Part shown: positions 10,007 to 20,284 of the stretch, piece by piece | Numbering within the stretch: the stretch's first letter is position 1 | Layout: each line of letters starts with the position of its first letter | Source: Rhizomys pruinosus | Taxonomy: Eukaryota > Chordata > Mammalia > Rodentia > Spalacidae | Direction of reading: 5' to 3' | DNA length: 64,000 nt | NCBI GenBank assembly: GCA_009823505.1 | Contig: VZQC01001008.1 | Location: 4,295,512 to 4,359,511 of the forward strand | Program-made: the position numbers and the translations under genes | The notes under the pieces: model-generated | Databases searched by the model: none | Told to the model about the DNA's origin: nothing | The model's input: only the letters and a program-made list of their open reading frames with translations

Positions 10007-11284
10007 TGGTCCTTTTTAGAAATTAGTAAATATACCGTATCAAAAATGTCAAAATTCAAAATAATCCCTTTAAAAGGTAAGGAAATGTCACATAAACAAA
10101 GTCAAAACCCAAAATAGTTTTTGTAAAGCCAGTACATATATAAACAATGTAAAAATTTTAGTCATCTTTAAAAACCAGTAACTAAACCCATACACAATTT
10201 GAAAATATAAAATAATTCCATTTAGTAACATTAAAACAATTGTAAAATTTTAAACTCCAATAGTGGAGACCTGGCATTACTTTTTAATCCAACATAAAAA
10301 TGCATTCAACTTGTTAAAAGAAAGCAGGGACAGTATTAGACTCTATTGCTTTTCTATAATGATCCAAGATGAAGACCAAAACAAAATAAATTGAAAAAGA
10401 TTAGAACATGTGACTAAACAGTTGTAGTCTAGGAAATTCCCAGGCTACCTGATCCTCCTTAAATTAAGGAGTCCCAGGTAAGTTGGCTGTGATGTCATCA
10501 CCCAAGATGGCTGCCTCCTCAGTGATTTAACCAGCCATGATTGCAACCAAAGCACAGGGGCATCTGATTAAGCTATCAGCTAAAACAAGCCCATCTCCCA
10601 CCAAAATACAAGTCCCATAGAACTCACGTATACCACAGGTTAAATATCTACAGTAGCCCTCTTTTACTTTCAGAGTGTTACCCAATTAAATTAGAAATTA
10701 CGCTTAGATATGTATGACCCATATAGGAAATGAATGGAAGGTTTCAAACCATGGAATTCGTGGTTTCAAACCATGTCACTCACCACTCCTTTTCAAACTG
10801 AGATAGTGAAGCAATGTTCTCTGGATGTCTTCATTACTAGATATAAGCCTTGCTGGAAAAAAGGAAGTTCTGAAGGCAACAGAAGTAAATGCAGGAAGAA
10901 ATGCAGAGCTGTGTCCTGGCGCAGTTGTAGCAAAAATCACCAATGAGGTGTATCCCAGGCATGTTTAATTTTTTTTTTTTTTTAGTTTAGAGCCAAGGGG
11001 CTGCAAAAGCCTCAAGGTGAAGCAAAAGATAATAAGGACAAGCCTGTTTAGCAATCTAACCCAGGGGCAGCTGGAGGGAATTCTGCACAGCAAGGAGACA
11101 AGTTATCAGAATGGGAAAAATAATAAAATGGAAAAAAAATAAAATAAAATAAAAGCCTGGATTTGACATTTGACAGGAATTGGATAAGTCTTTACCAGTG
11201 CTCCAGCAGAAAGCTATTAAGGCTCTTTTTAGTGTTAGAATATAAGGTACCAATCTCAGATGGAGAAGGCAATAGATAGAGACA

Positions 11285-11285
<1 letters not shown>

Positions 11286-11335
<50 letters not shown>
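11286..11335. repeat. (GA)n microsatellite
   Basis: About 25 GA units inside the second ERV fragment. Confidence 0.95.
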
Positions 11336-11339
<4 letters not shown>

Positions 11340-11835
11340 GAATCTGTAAAGACCACGTGGATCTGAGGGAACAGGGAAAGAGGAACCCTCAGCCAGATAC
11401 TGTGGTGCCCTGGGAAGATAGGAGACGTTTCCCCTAAATTCCAGGGTCCACAAACAGGGCGTCCTGAGAGTGCAGAGGGGATCAATGAGTCAGGGACCTG
11501 ATTCTGTGTCTGCAATTTTCAAGAACCGTCAGGAGAAGCCATCTAGTGTCGGGGTTCAGAATGGAAAATGAAAGGCCAAAGCCAAGGAGAGAGAAAGTGG
11601 AGAGCTAGAAGGTGGAGAGAGAGAGACCGTACTGAAAGAGTGGAGTGTGTTCGAGGCCAGGGACTCGCCAGCTGGTCCCCCAGAGAATTAAACAATGCCT
11701 CTTCCCAGGCAGGTCGCAAAAATCGGCAAAACAAGTATGGCGCCATTACATTAGGTTTTAGGCATATTAGGTTAGAATTATGCAGGCACAAACCCTAAAT
11801 AAGAGAAGACCATCCTGAGGTCTACAGCATGAGAC

Positions 11836-11836
<1 letters not shown>

Positions 11837-11891
<55 letters not shown>
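11837..11891. repeat. (GA)n microsatellite
   Basis: About 27 GA units, the longest GA tract in the window. Confidence 0.95.
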
Positions 11892-11893
<2 letters not shown>

Positions 11894-11991
11894 AGAAGAG
11901 GAACAGGAAAGGAAGCTTAGTAATTGGAATAGAAAGTGTGCTTTGAAAGTGTAAGAATCGTCTAACAGTACCAGCCCGTATCAAAGTAGTC

Positions 11992-12525
11992 TATTTTATT
12001 AAATTTCCCAGGATGCTATCTCACTGTTAGATTGACGTAGCCACTACTTGTCTTGCTCAATCATGGTAAGCTTCAAATCCTTGCCAGTGGCAAAGGATTC
12101 CAAGTGAAAACCAGGAAATTCACAGCACGTCCCTGGTAAAGGCGTTGCATTCATGTGTCCCAATCACATATAAACGATGTCCATTCCAGTATCTTGTGAG
12201 AAGTTTCCTTCCTTTTATTTTTAGATTTCAATATGCTATTGAGCTGCTGTTACAAGCCATCTTGATCCTTAAATAAAGAAATCCTCATACAAAGCTTAAA
12301 TAACAAAGAAACAGAGCTACACATATTCATACCACAGCCAGAGTCCAGCTCATTCTGAGACTTTCTGTTAACTGACTTAAAATTTAGTTTCATGGGAGAA
12401 GATAGTTGCATTTCAGATTTCTGTTACAAGTTACATAAATGGTACAGGCTCTTTAATGTCAATAATTATTCTGGTACATCTTTTCTACTTGGAACACATT
12501 TACTTCATTCCTGATTCATCTAACT
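11992..12525. other. No recognised feature
   Basis: Ordinary A/T-rich sequence with no repeat head, ORF or symmetry I could identify. Confidence 0.5.
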
Positions 12526-12648
12526 GAAACTCACTATGTAGATCAGGCTGGCCTTGAAGGAATAGAGATCTGCCTGCCTCTGCCTGCCTCTGCCTTCTGA
12601 GTGCTGAGATTAAAGGCACATGCCACCACACCTGTCAAGAAAGCTTAT
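12526..12648 (-). mobile_element. B1 SINE, partial
   Basis: Antisense B1. The blocks CAGGCTGGCCTTGAA, CTGCCTGCCTCTGCC, GTGCTGAGATTAAAGGC and GCCACCACACCTG read in order. The poly-T end is missing, and CTGCCTCTGC is locally duplicated. Confidence 0.85.
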
Positions 12649-12794
12649 CTTAAACAACTTCAGTCTAGCAGGGCTGATCCTTTGTCCTTGCATAGCCACA
12701 ATATAAAACTTGTCATTATAGCCATATGTTTATGTCCATATGTGACATGTAAGTTGTACAAAAGTGAATAAATAATGATTAAAAGCTCTCTAAC

Positions 12795-13096
12795 CTTTTT
12801 TTGTTTATTCTTGTATGCATATGAATGTACTGTCTGCATGTAGGTCTGTGCACCCGTGTCGTGCAATGCCACAGGAGGTCAGAAGAGGGTGTCGGATTCC
12901 CCTGGAACTGGAGTTAAAGACGGTTCTCAGCCGCCATGTGGGTGCTAGGGATCGAACCCAGGTCCTCTGCAAGAGCAGTCAGTGCTCTTAACTGCTAGGC
13001 CATCTCTCCAGCTCGCCATGTGGGTGCTAGGGATCGAACCCAGGTCCTCTGCAAGAGCAGTCAGTGCTCTTAACCCCTAGGCCATCTCTCCAGCTC
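12795..13096 (-). mobile_element. B2/B3-class SINE with duplicated tRNA-like head
   Basis: Antisense SINE with single-unit body (GAACTGGAGTT) and a head repeated in tandem. Unit 12933-13014 and unit 13015-13096 are 82 bp each and differ at about two positions. Each contains both Pol III internal promoter boxes (GGTTCGATCCC on the minus strand for the B box). Whether both heads function is unknown. Confidence 0.85.
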
Positions 13097-13391
13097 CAAA
13101 AGCTCTCTAACCTTTAATGCTCTCTGATTCACTTATGAAAACACATTTTAATTCTAAAATTGATAGCTAATTCTTCCAGTCCCATCTCATAATGGGAACT
13201 ACATTATTGTACCCTCAGGAAAGGTAAAATTTAATATTTTCTTTTAGTTGACATTTTCTATTTTGACCATCAGGTTTAAAACCCAATTTTATTTTACTGA
13301 ATATGACATATTTTTGTTAAGTAAACTATTATCTTGTGACACATTTGAAAAGTAAGTTAAAATATCTTTAAATCTCCTGCAAGAAAAATAT
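13097..13391. other. No recognised feature
   Basis: A/T-rich single-copy-looking sequence. Its first bases AAAGCTCTCTAACC repeat the phrase AAAAGCTCTCTAACC at 12781-12795, which is the TSD of the preceding SINE. Confidence 0.55.
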
Positions 13392-13686
13392 TGTTATGTC
13401 TTGGCTTCCCAGAATCCCAAGGGACACAGATGCCCACTTCCTCCAGACACTGTCAATCTTCTGACCGTTTCCTCTGTGCCTGAGGTCCCGCCCCATGGCT
13501 ATAAGTGGGTGGGCCCCAGGCGCCATCTTTCTCTCTCTCTCTGCCTGCCATGCTGCTCTGCTCCAGCATGTGTCTGCAGGTGGCCCTTGCCGGCGGCCCT
13601 TGCTGGTAATTCCACATGGAAGTAAATCATGTTCCTGGCATGACTTAAGCCTCATGAGCCTTTTTATCTGGGGGCTAGGGGTGTGA
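13392..13686 (+). mobile_element. LTR family B, near full length
   Basis: It starts TGTTATGTC and contains a TATAAGTGGGT core-promoter-like motif near 13500, followed by GGCGCCATC and a short CT tract. It is about 85-90% like the reverse complement of 43718-44005 by eye. No clear TSD was found, and the end near 13686 is approximate. Confidence 0.65.
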
Positions 13687-13777
13687 GGTCCTTTATATAA
13701 CCTAATAAATATAACTTACATTTTTAACCATTAATGTTTGAATGTAAATGCTTTCTTTCACTTAAAAGTAAAACTTT

Positions 13778-14048
13778 GGGCTGGAGAGATGGCCTAGCGG
13801 TTAAGAGCGCCGACCGCTCTTACAGAGGACCCGGGTTCGATCCCCAGCACCCACATGGCGGCCGAAAACCGTCTGAAACTCCAATTCCAGGAGAACTCCA
13901 GTTCCAGGGGAATCCGAGACCCTCTTCTGACCTCCGCGGCATTGCACGACACGGGTGCACAGACCTGCATGCAGACAGTACATTCATGCACATACAGAAA
14001 TAAATAAAAATTAAATTAAAAAAATTAAAAAATATTTATAAAAAAAAA
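13778..14048 (+). mobile_element. Young B3-like SINE (17-bp-duplication subfamily)
   Basis: tRNA-like head with GGTTCGATCCC B box, then two 17-bp units (13877-13893 and 13894-13910), then an A-rich tail. Flanks AAAAGTAAAACTTT at 13764-13777 and 14049-14062 are identical. About six differences from 43352-43604 over roughly 225 bp, so a recent insertion. Confidence 0.95.
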
Positions 14049-14062
14049 AAAAGTAAAACTTT

Positions 14063-14184
14063 AAAGCAACTTCAGGACAAACCCTACAATCTTCTTGTGG
14101 GATCTAATATTACTTCTAGGCACATTCATCAGAATGTATATTGCATATTATAATTTTTTCTTGCCATGTAAGATACCTCCTTGT
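14063..14184. other. No recognised feature
   Basis: Short unassigned spacer. Confidence 0.4.
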
Positions 14185-14460
14185 GTAAGTTACTCTTCTC
14201 TTCACCTGACAGAAGCAAGTTAGGGAAAGAAGGATTTATTTGTGTTCAGAGTTCAGAGCTTGTCTATATCACTAATTGTGGCAGAGGAAGCATATGGCCA
14301 TGGCTGAGGGGCTTGGTCCATGCTGACAAGAATGTGAGGTCACAATTAGCAGCAGATCATGAAGCACAAAGAATAAGATGGGAAGGAGGACTGGGCCCAT
14401 TCAAATGCCTATGACCCATTTCCACCAGAAAGGCAATCACCAACAGCACCGTAGTCACAT
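14185..14460 (-). mobile_element. Degenerate MaLR LTR (MT/ORR1-like)
   Basis: Minus-strand order of MaLR landmarks: a TTACTCTTCTCTTCACCTGACAG-like end, AGGGAAAGAAGGATTTATTTG, and TGGCAGAGGAAGCATATGGC. Highly diverged, with no TSD. Confidence 0.45.
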
Positions 14461-14779
14461 ACATGCTTGGGAAAATATTTCATATTCAAATAATACCACT
14501 CCTTTTTTTTTTTACCACTCCTTAATGTAAGGTTTTCCTCTTTAGCATGATTTTTCTGTACAGCATGTCTCATATGTAAACCAAATTCTCTGTTTTCATA
14601 GTAATGTTCATTCTAAACCTCTGCTGTGTTCTCAATTTCACCCTGAAACTTGTATAAAAATTCAACTGGAAAATAAAAACCACATGCAAATATATTTCTT
14701 CCTAGAAAATACACTGTAAGAAATAGTATCTGTGACCCCAGTAAAAACAAAGATAACAGTTCCATCTATTTACATGTGA

Positions 14780-14872
14780 ATTTCAGGTTCCTTTTGTTTA
14801 CAGCTGAATAATATTCCACTGTTTAAATGCCCTATACTTTCCTTATACTGATGGACATCTCGATCATCCAAA
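14780..14872 (-). mobile_element. L1 ORF2 3' fragment
   Basis: Minus-strand L1 landmark AGCTGAATAATATTCCACTG, followed by GATGGACATCT. Short and old. Confidence 0.6.
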
Positions 14873-15100
14873 GTGAGGTAACCCAGATCCAAAAAAGAAA
14901 ATGTTCTCTATAAGTAGATGCTATCTTTGAATCTTTAGATTTGTGAGGTTCAATTAGAACACCTTTAATCCTAGCACTTCAATGTACTTCTACCCTCTTG
15001 AAGCTCAAGGCTAGGTCTTAACCTGCCATTTCCATTTACTATGAAAGTGAATACAGTGTTTTCATTTACTTTAATTAATTAGGTTTTCTTGTTGGGTTTG

Positions 15101-15250
15101 TTTTTTTTTTCTTTGCAAGACAGGGTCTCCCTGTAGCCCCAGCTGTCCCGGAACTCACTCTGTAGACCAGGCTGGCCTTGAACTCACAAAGATCTGCCTG
15201 CCTCTGCCTCCCAAGTGCTAGGATTAAAGGCGTGTGCCACCACACCCAGC
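15101..15250 (-). mobile_element. B1 SINE, near full length
   Basis: T-run, then GACAGGGTCTCCCTGTAGCC, CAGGCTGGCCTTGAACTCAC, TGCCTCCCAAGTGCTAGGAT and ACCACACCCAGC, i.e. an antisense B1. Confidence 0.95.
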
Positions 15251-15290
15251 ATTTTAGGTTTTGTTTTGTTTTTTTAAGTTCTATACTTTT

Positions 15291-15510
15291 GGGCTGGAGA
15301 GATGGCTCAGTGGTTAAGAGCATTGACTGCTCTTGCAGAGGACCCAGGTTCGATTCCCAGAACCCACATGGCAGCTAAGAACTGTCTTTAACTCCAGTTC
15401 CAGGGGAATCCCATGCCCTCTTCTGACCTCTGTGGCATTGCACGACATGGGTGCACCAACCTACATGTAGACAGTACACTCATACACATAAAAAAATAAA
15501 AAATAAAAAA
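15291..15510 (+). mobile_element. B2/B3-class SINE, single-unit type
   Basis: Head GGGCTGGAGAGATGGCTCAG, B box GGTTCGATTCC, one copy of the 17-bp unit, A-rich tail. TSD TTCTATACWTTT at 15279-15290 and 15511-15522 (one mismatch). It landed just downstream of the B1. Confidence 0.95.
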
Positions 15511-15522
15511 TTCTATACATTT

Positions 15523-15776
15523 AAGCTGCATGGTTTGCTGCTTTGGATACATATTCACAGTAAAATGATTACTAAATGATTATGTCAGTCAAAGTAGTTA
15601 ACAGATCTCTCTTCACAGTTTCTGTTTCCTATTTTGATATGAGCAACTGGAATTTATTCTCATTCAATTTCCAGTAAAAATGCAGCATGATTTATAATAG
15701 CCATAATGCTTGCCTAAAATTCCTAAATTAATGTGTCCCATTTAATTTTAAAATTGATGAAGAGGAAAAAAAGGTG
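15523..15776. other. No recognised feature
   Basis: A/T-rich spacer without identified repeats. Confidence 0.4.
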
Positions 15777-15970
15777 TTTTTTTTTTTTTTTTTTTAATGT
15801 TGGGATCTGGAGGTTTTGTTGTTTTCGAGGGTTGTTTATTCGTTTGGTCTTTTTGAGAGAGAGTCTCCCCAGATCTCCATGTAGACCTGGCTGAACTAGA
15901 TCTCACAGAAACCCATCTGCCTCTACCTCCCAGTGTTGGGGTTAAAGGTCTGTGCCACCACAACTGGCTA
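15777..15970 (-). mobile_element. Diverged B1-type SINE
   Basis: T-run at 15777-15796, then TTTTTGAGAGAGAGTCTCCC, GTAGACCTGGCTGAACTAGA, CCTCCCAGTGTTGGGGTTAA and GCCACCACAACTGG. Older than the other B1 copies. Confidence 0.85.
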
Positions 15971-17029
15971 GCTTTTGTTTTCTTAATCTACAAAGAGTAC
16001 TAAAATACTTCAGTGTTAGGAATACTAAATCTACGTGGTGATTATCTGGCATTGTTGTCTCATGGAGGTCACTGCACTTTTGGCAATGAAGGGAAGGGAG
16101 TCGATGAAGCAGTTCAGAAGAGTACTGCCAACAGGTAGCACACCAAAATTCAGGGACCAGCATGCGATCAATGATTGGCTTTGGACACAGCAACCTGAAA
16201 GTTGTTAAACTTAGATTGGAGAATAATAAAGTAAAGCTTCTACCTTTGCCTGAACTAACTTTCTTTGATCTAATTATTTACAAAGCTTTGAAGCATTGTC
16301 TAAAACTAAAATTTCTCTCAGTAAGTGCTCTAGCAAGTGGACCACTTAAAATATTTATTTTACTCACTTAAACTTTAAACATAATTTTCTGAATGTATTT
16401 CAAAATTACATTAAATTAGAATGCTGGTGCATTAATAAAATCAATAGCAATAATCATAATTATTGAATAAAAGGGAAGCCAAGATGATAGGCATATTTAC
16501 TTGTGATAAATGTTGGCAAGATGGAAGCAGCACATTTCCTAATGGAACCACACAATCATAAAGCATTTCATGCATAAATATCCAAAATAAAATTATCATT
16601 TTCCAGGAATGAAAACACTTCAAAATTATAGGGTGCTCAGCTCTAAACTGATTCTATAAATGGATTCCAGAAAATCATTTACCAGATGGCTATATTTAAG
16701 GTGCCACTCAAGCTCCCTGAGTATTTCAAAGGTGGAGTGACATCTACCCAAAACTCTAGTAACAAAGACAAGCCAAGGACTTACATTTTCAGAGAAGACT
16801 ATATATAGTATATAATAATAGATACGGATTTTAAAATGTACAAAGGCAGATTTTCAAATAATTGAGAGTGATACACAAAGAAGGCAAATTAGTGTTTTAA
16901 TTATTCATCAGGCTTAATTTCATAGGAGCAACTCCCATCATCATCATCTAAAGTCTTCATTTGCCTCATGATTGCAATTGACTCATCAAAAGTGCTAGCT
17001 CTGCCCTGTTTTCTTTCTGAGAGGCACCA
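15971..17029. other. Repeat-poor single-copy stretch
   Basis: About 1.06 kb with no SINE, LTR or L1 landmarks. Contains (ATC)-rich CATCATCATC near 16939-16948. A 69-codon frame at 16162-16371 shows no family signature. Confidence 0.5.
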
Positions 17030-17460
17030 CAGGGCGCAGTTAAAAGTGCAGGTGAATTACAGCCCATATTTGTGATTTTAGCGAAGTATCTAAATTTTGG
17101 GTCTCAGTTTCTTCATGCAAAACATTTTATAACCATTGACAGTGTTTCTGAAAATCGAGTAAGTTGTGGGGCTAGAGAGATGGCTCAGAGGTTAAGAGCA
17201 CTGACTGCTTTTACAGGGGACGGAGATTCAATTCCCAACACCCACATGGCTGCTAACAACTGTCCATAACTCCAGTTCCAGGGGATTCAATGCCCTCTTC
17301 TGACCTCCTTGGGCATTCATTGCACGATATAGATGCTCTTACATACATGAGTGAATACACTCATATACATAAAAAAAATAAATAAATAAAAAATAAGGTA
17401 TTAAAAATATTGAATAAGATGGTACAGTGCCTGATACACAATGCTAATAATCTGTGTTAC
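17030..17460 (+). mobile_element. MIR SINE split by a later SINE
   Basis: The left part (17030-17165) has the order GTTAAAAGTGCAGG, GTATCTAAATTTTGGGTCTC and AGTTTCTTCATGCAAAA, which resembles a MIR core. The right part (17400-17460) has TGGTACAGTGCCTGATACAC, the MIR 3' phrase. A B2/B3-class SINE (17167-17396) sits between them. Confidence 0.6.
17167..17396 (+). mobile_element. B2/B3-class SINE, single-unit type, old
   Basis: Head GGGGCTAGAGAGATGGCTCA, degenerate B box, one AACTCCAGTTCCAGGGG unit, A-rich tail with AAATAAATAAATAAA. It interrupts the MIR. Confidence 0.9.
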
Positions 17461-19124
17461 AATTGCAATGAGTGGTAAAATACTAAAACTGGCTAATCTG
17501 GTTTCAGAATAGCCATAAGCTGTACACTGGAAAATCTCACAGGCCACACACCCTCTGTTACTGTGTGAAAGTGTCTGTTATCTGAGCTTCAGAATTTCTA
17601 ACATTCAAAACTTTCTGAAACTGTTTTCTCTTTAATCCAACCTGTTTATAATAAATCATGTGAAATAGTGTTCCTGTTAGAATGAAAAACATATACTAGA
17701 AATATCCAATTTAGGATATCCGTCTCTGTTTGAAGCAGAAACATCATGAGCTAATGAGACCAACTGTCACATGAGAACTAACAAGAACATGTGGTTTGCT
17801 CTGGTCTCTAGATAATGTTAAATATAAAATGAAATTAGATTCTTGAAGACATCAACTTGCAATGACCTCACTTCCTCTCTCAGTCTTCTCCTGTACTCCT
17901 GTGCGTACAGCTTCCTGCTGAGAACTTCCGCCAGGACTTACCAGCTTCCTCTCTGCATGATTCTTATTTGTGGTTCTGATCATTCAAACTCGGTTTTAAT
18001 ATCTCTTCTTCCAGTAAGCTGGAAGAAGGTTAGCAGTTCACTACGTGATCCAAGCACCACGGCAGTGTGGAGATGCTACATCATTGGCACCTCCAACTGT
18101 CACCACACAGAATATGAAAAACTCAAAGATTACAGTGTCAGCCTCAGGCTGGCTTTCTTGGATCAGTGCTTAGTAAGCATACTTTAAAGCGAAGAAGGGC
18201 AGCTGTACTTGCTGAGTCATGTTTGCAGTGTTGGAACTCAAATTCAGTGCTGAACCAGGAGATTCACCAGCAGCTCAAGGCCATCAGGGGTTGCATCAGA
18301 TAAAACACAGCAAAACAACAAAATAAAATAATAAATAATAAAAATCGAGAGAAGAAAGGGAATGGGAGAGTATAGGATTTGAAGCAGACAAAAATGAATT
18401 GATAGAGCCTCTATTCAAAGATGACAAAATGACTTTAAATCTCAGTGATACAGAGCCTTGTGACCTCAGATTCTGCTGTGGGACAAAGTGGAAGCTATTT
18501 AAACGGCTCGATGAGAAAGTTTCAGTATTTTTGTTCTTGAACCTACCTGAAATTGAGCTTTTACATACATTTCCCTGAGAAGGTAGAGAAAGAAATTTCT
18601 CATTCTAATTATCTTTGTGAAGCACAGGATTTTCAAGCCTGTGAATGAAAATGGACTGAAAATAACTTGATCCATTTAAAATAATGGTGAAAAATATCTT
18701 GTAATCAACAACCAATTAATAATTGTTAGATATTGTAAACTAAGCTCAGTGAGAACAGCTCTTATCCGAGAGAATTTAAGCCCCAATTCAGGACTTACAC
18801 TGAGCATTCATTTGAGAAGAATCAAATAAAGGATAGAAATTTTCTTTTTGAAATTTACATTTTATAGTGCAAGTTTATGGAATAAGTTTATTATATTTTT
18901 ATGTTTATAAATTCAAATGGTAAATTACATTCTTACCTCTTCAAAAGCAGGAACAGAAAATAATTATAAGCAGTAGCCAATTTTCTTCTTAAAGAATTTT
19001 TTTAGAGTTTCTACTTCTGTATTAGTGAAATAAACAGTTGTAGAATTTTTGAAAATAATTATGAATAAGACTTGGATTGCTCGTGGGAAAGAAATCACCT
19101 CAGAATTAACAACATGGAAGTGGG
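17461..19124. other. Repeat-poor single-copy stretch
   Basis: About 1.66 kb without recognisable young repeats, apart from an A-rich stretch at 18300-18345. A 114-codon frame at 17843-18187 has no recognisable domain and no transcript evidence, so I do not call it a gene. Confidence 0.5.
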
Positions 19125-19372
19125 GTGGAGAGATGGCTCAGTAGTTAAAAGCACTGGCTAATTTTACAGAGGACCGGGGTTCATTTCTTCTTGCAGAAGA
19201 CCCAGGTTCGAATCCCAGCACCCACATGGTGGCTAAAAACCATCTGTAACTCCAGTTCCAGGGGATCTAACACCCTCTTCTCTCGTCCTTGGGCACTACA
19301 TGACCTGGGTGCAGTTACATGCATGCAGGCATAACCCTCATACACATAAAATAAAGAAAGAAATAACAAAAA
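19125..19372 (+). mobile_element. B2/B3-class SINE with partly duplicated B-box region
   Basis: Head GGTGGAGAGATGGCTCAG. The segment ACAGAGGACCGGGGTTCAT is followed within about 25 bases by a diverged repeat of itself, GCAGAAGACCCAGGTTCGAA. Single 17-bp unit, A-rich tail. Confidence 0.85.
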
Positions 19373-19924
19373 GAGTAATCTGAATAATAATGATTTCTCT
19401 AAGGACAGATAGCCTACCTCAGAAAAATAACTGTTCCATACCCATCACTGCTTATCCATACCAACTCACTGGTGCTTAAGGCCATTATGCTACTTTACAT
19501 CTTCTTTAACCCAGAGGAACTGATCTGAGTGGACGATGTCTATGATTTCTTCTTCTTCTTTTGCCTGTTGGTTGATTTTAAGCAGCAGAAAAACTCAGGT
19601 GGAAGGGATGCTTCCCAGGTCCAGGATGGTAATTTTGTTTTGTAGTCTCTGGCTCTTCAGGGGAGAATTATCACTCTATGGTAAAACTCCATTAAAACTA
19701 TATACACACCTATTATGTATTTTTAAGTAAGCTTTTAAAATAATGTTTCCTTATGGCTTTTTCAATCATTCTTAGTGTTACCTCTTTTTCCTCTCTCTTC
19801 CACTTGCATAGCCTCCCTCTCCCACCTCCACTTAAACTCCTGCCTATTCCCCCCACCCCTTCATAGCATCAGTGTCTCCTCTCTAGAGCTCCTTCTTTCC
19901 CCACCTCCCCCATCCTGTTTTTCT
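19373..19924. other. No recognised feature
   Basis: Contains short CTT repeats at about 19547-19558 and a pyrimidine-rich stretch at 19780-19920. No element assigned. Confidence 0.5.
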
Positions 19925-20271
19925 TGTCAGGATGTGAGTTCCCAAAGCCCACTGAAGTTCAGAGGCCTGGCACCCAGGGTCCTGCTCCACCTGGCCAGTC
20001 TTTGGTTATGGAAAAAACGGGCCATCACAGCATACTCAGGAATATTCCACCCTTTTGATAAGCCAAAGACTTATGCAAAGTGCTCTATCCACACCCACTC
20101 TCACTAAATCCCATGCCCACCTTTTCCCTTAAGTTCCCATGCCAGATGCCATTCAGCACTGGCCCTATCTTTTCCCTGAGCCTAGTCCCGGCTACCCTGA
20201 ATTAAGCTTTATTCTGGAGAGCCTAAACCTCGTGGCCTTTTATTTTGGGGGAAGCGTGCCATAACCTAACA
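19925..20271 (+). mobile_element. Solo LTR family A, copy 4, with TSD
   Basis: It starts TGTCAGGATGTGAGTTCC and ends CCATAACCTAACA. Identical flanks TTTCT at 19920-19924 and 20272-20276. Opposite orientation to the other three copies, and more diverged. Confidence 0.9.
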
Positions 20272-20284
20272 TTTCTACTTTCCT

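Larger units (their letters stand above)
10012..11990 (-). mobile_element. Second ERV interior fragment without LTRs
   Basis: The A/T-rich part (about 10040-10240) resembles 5060-5220 (shared AAAATAATCCCTT and AACCCAAAAT). The stretch at about 11660-11760 resembles 5720-5800 (GCCAG-TGGTC, then GGT-GCAAAA, then ATTA). Two long GA tracts also parallel 5646-5687. It is therefore probably the leader and 5' interior of a related element on the same strand. A CpG/A-rich stretch at 10440-10640 is not assigned. No coding remnant is convincing. Confidence 0.45.

Noticed and set aside
13778..13850. tRNA gene candidates at SINE heads
   Set aside because: The A and B boxes belong to tRNA-derived SINE heads. 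Cloverleaf arms are not complete and every one continues into a SINE body.
14487..14522. TACCACTCC repeated either side of a T-run
   Set aside because: Looks like a small TSD around a T-run, but no element lies between. Probably slippage.
17843..18187. 114-codon open frame with a hydrophobic N-terminal part
   Set aside because: No domain, no supporting promoter or splice context, and A/T-rich surroundings. A chance frame is the simplest explanation.
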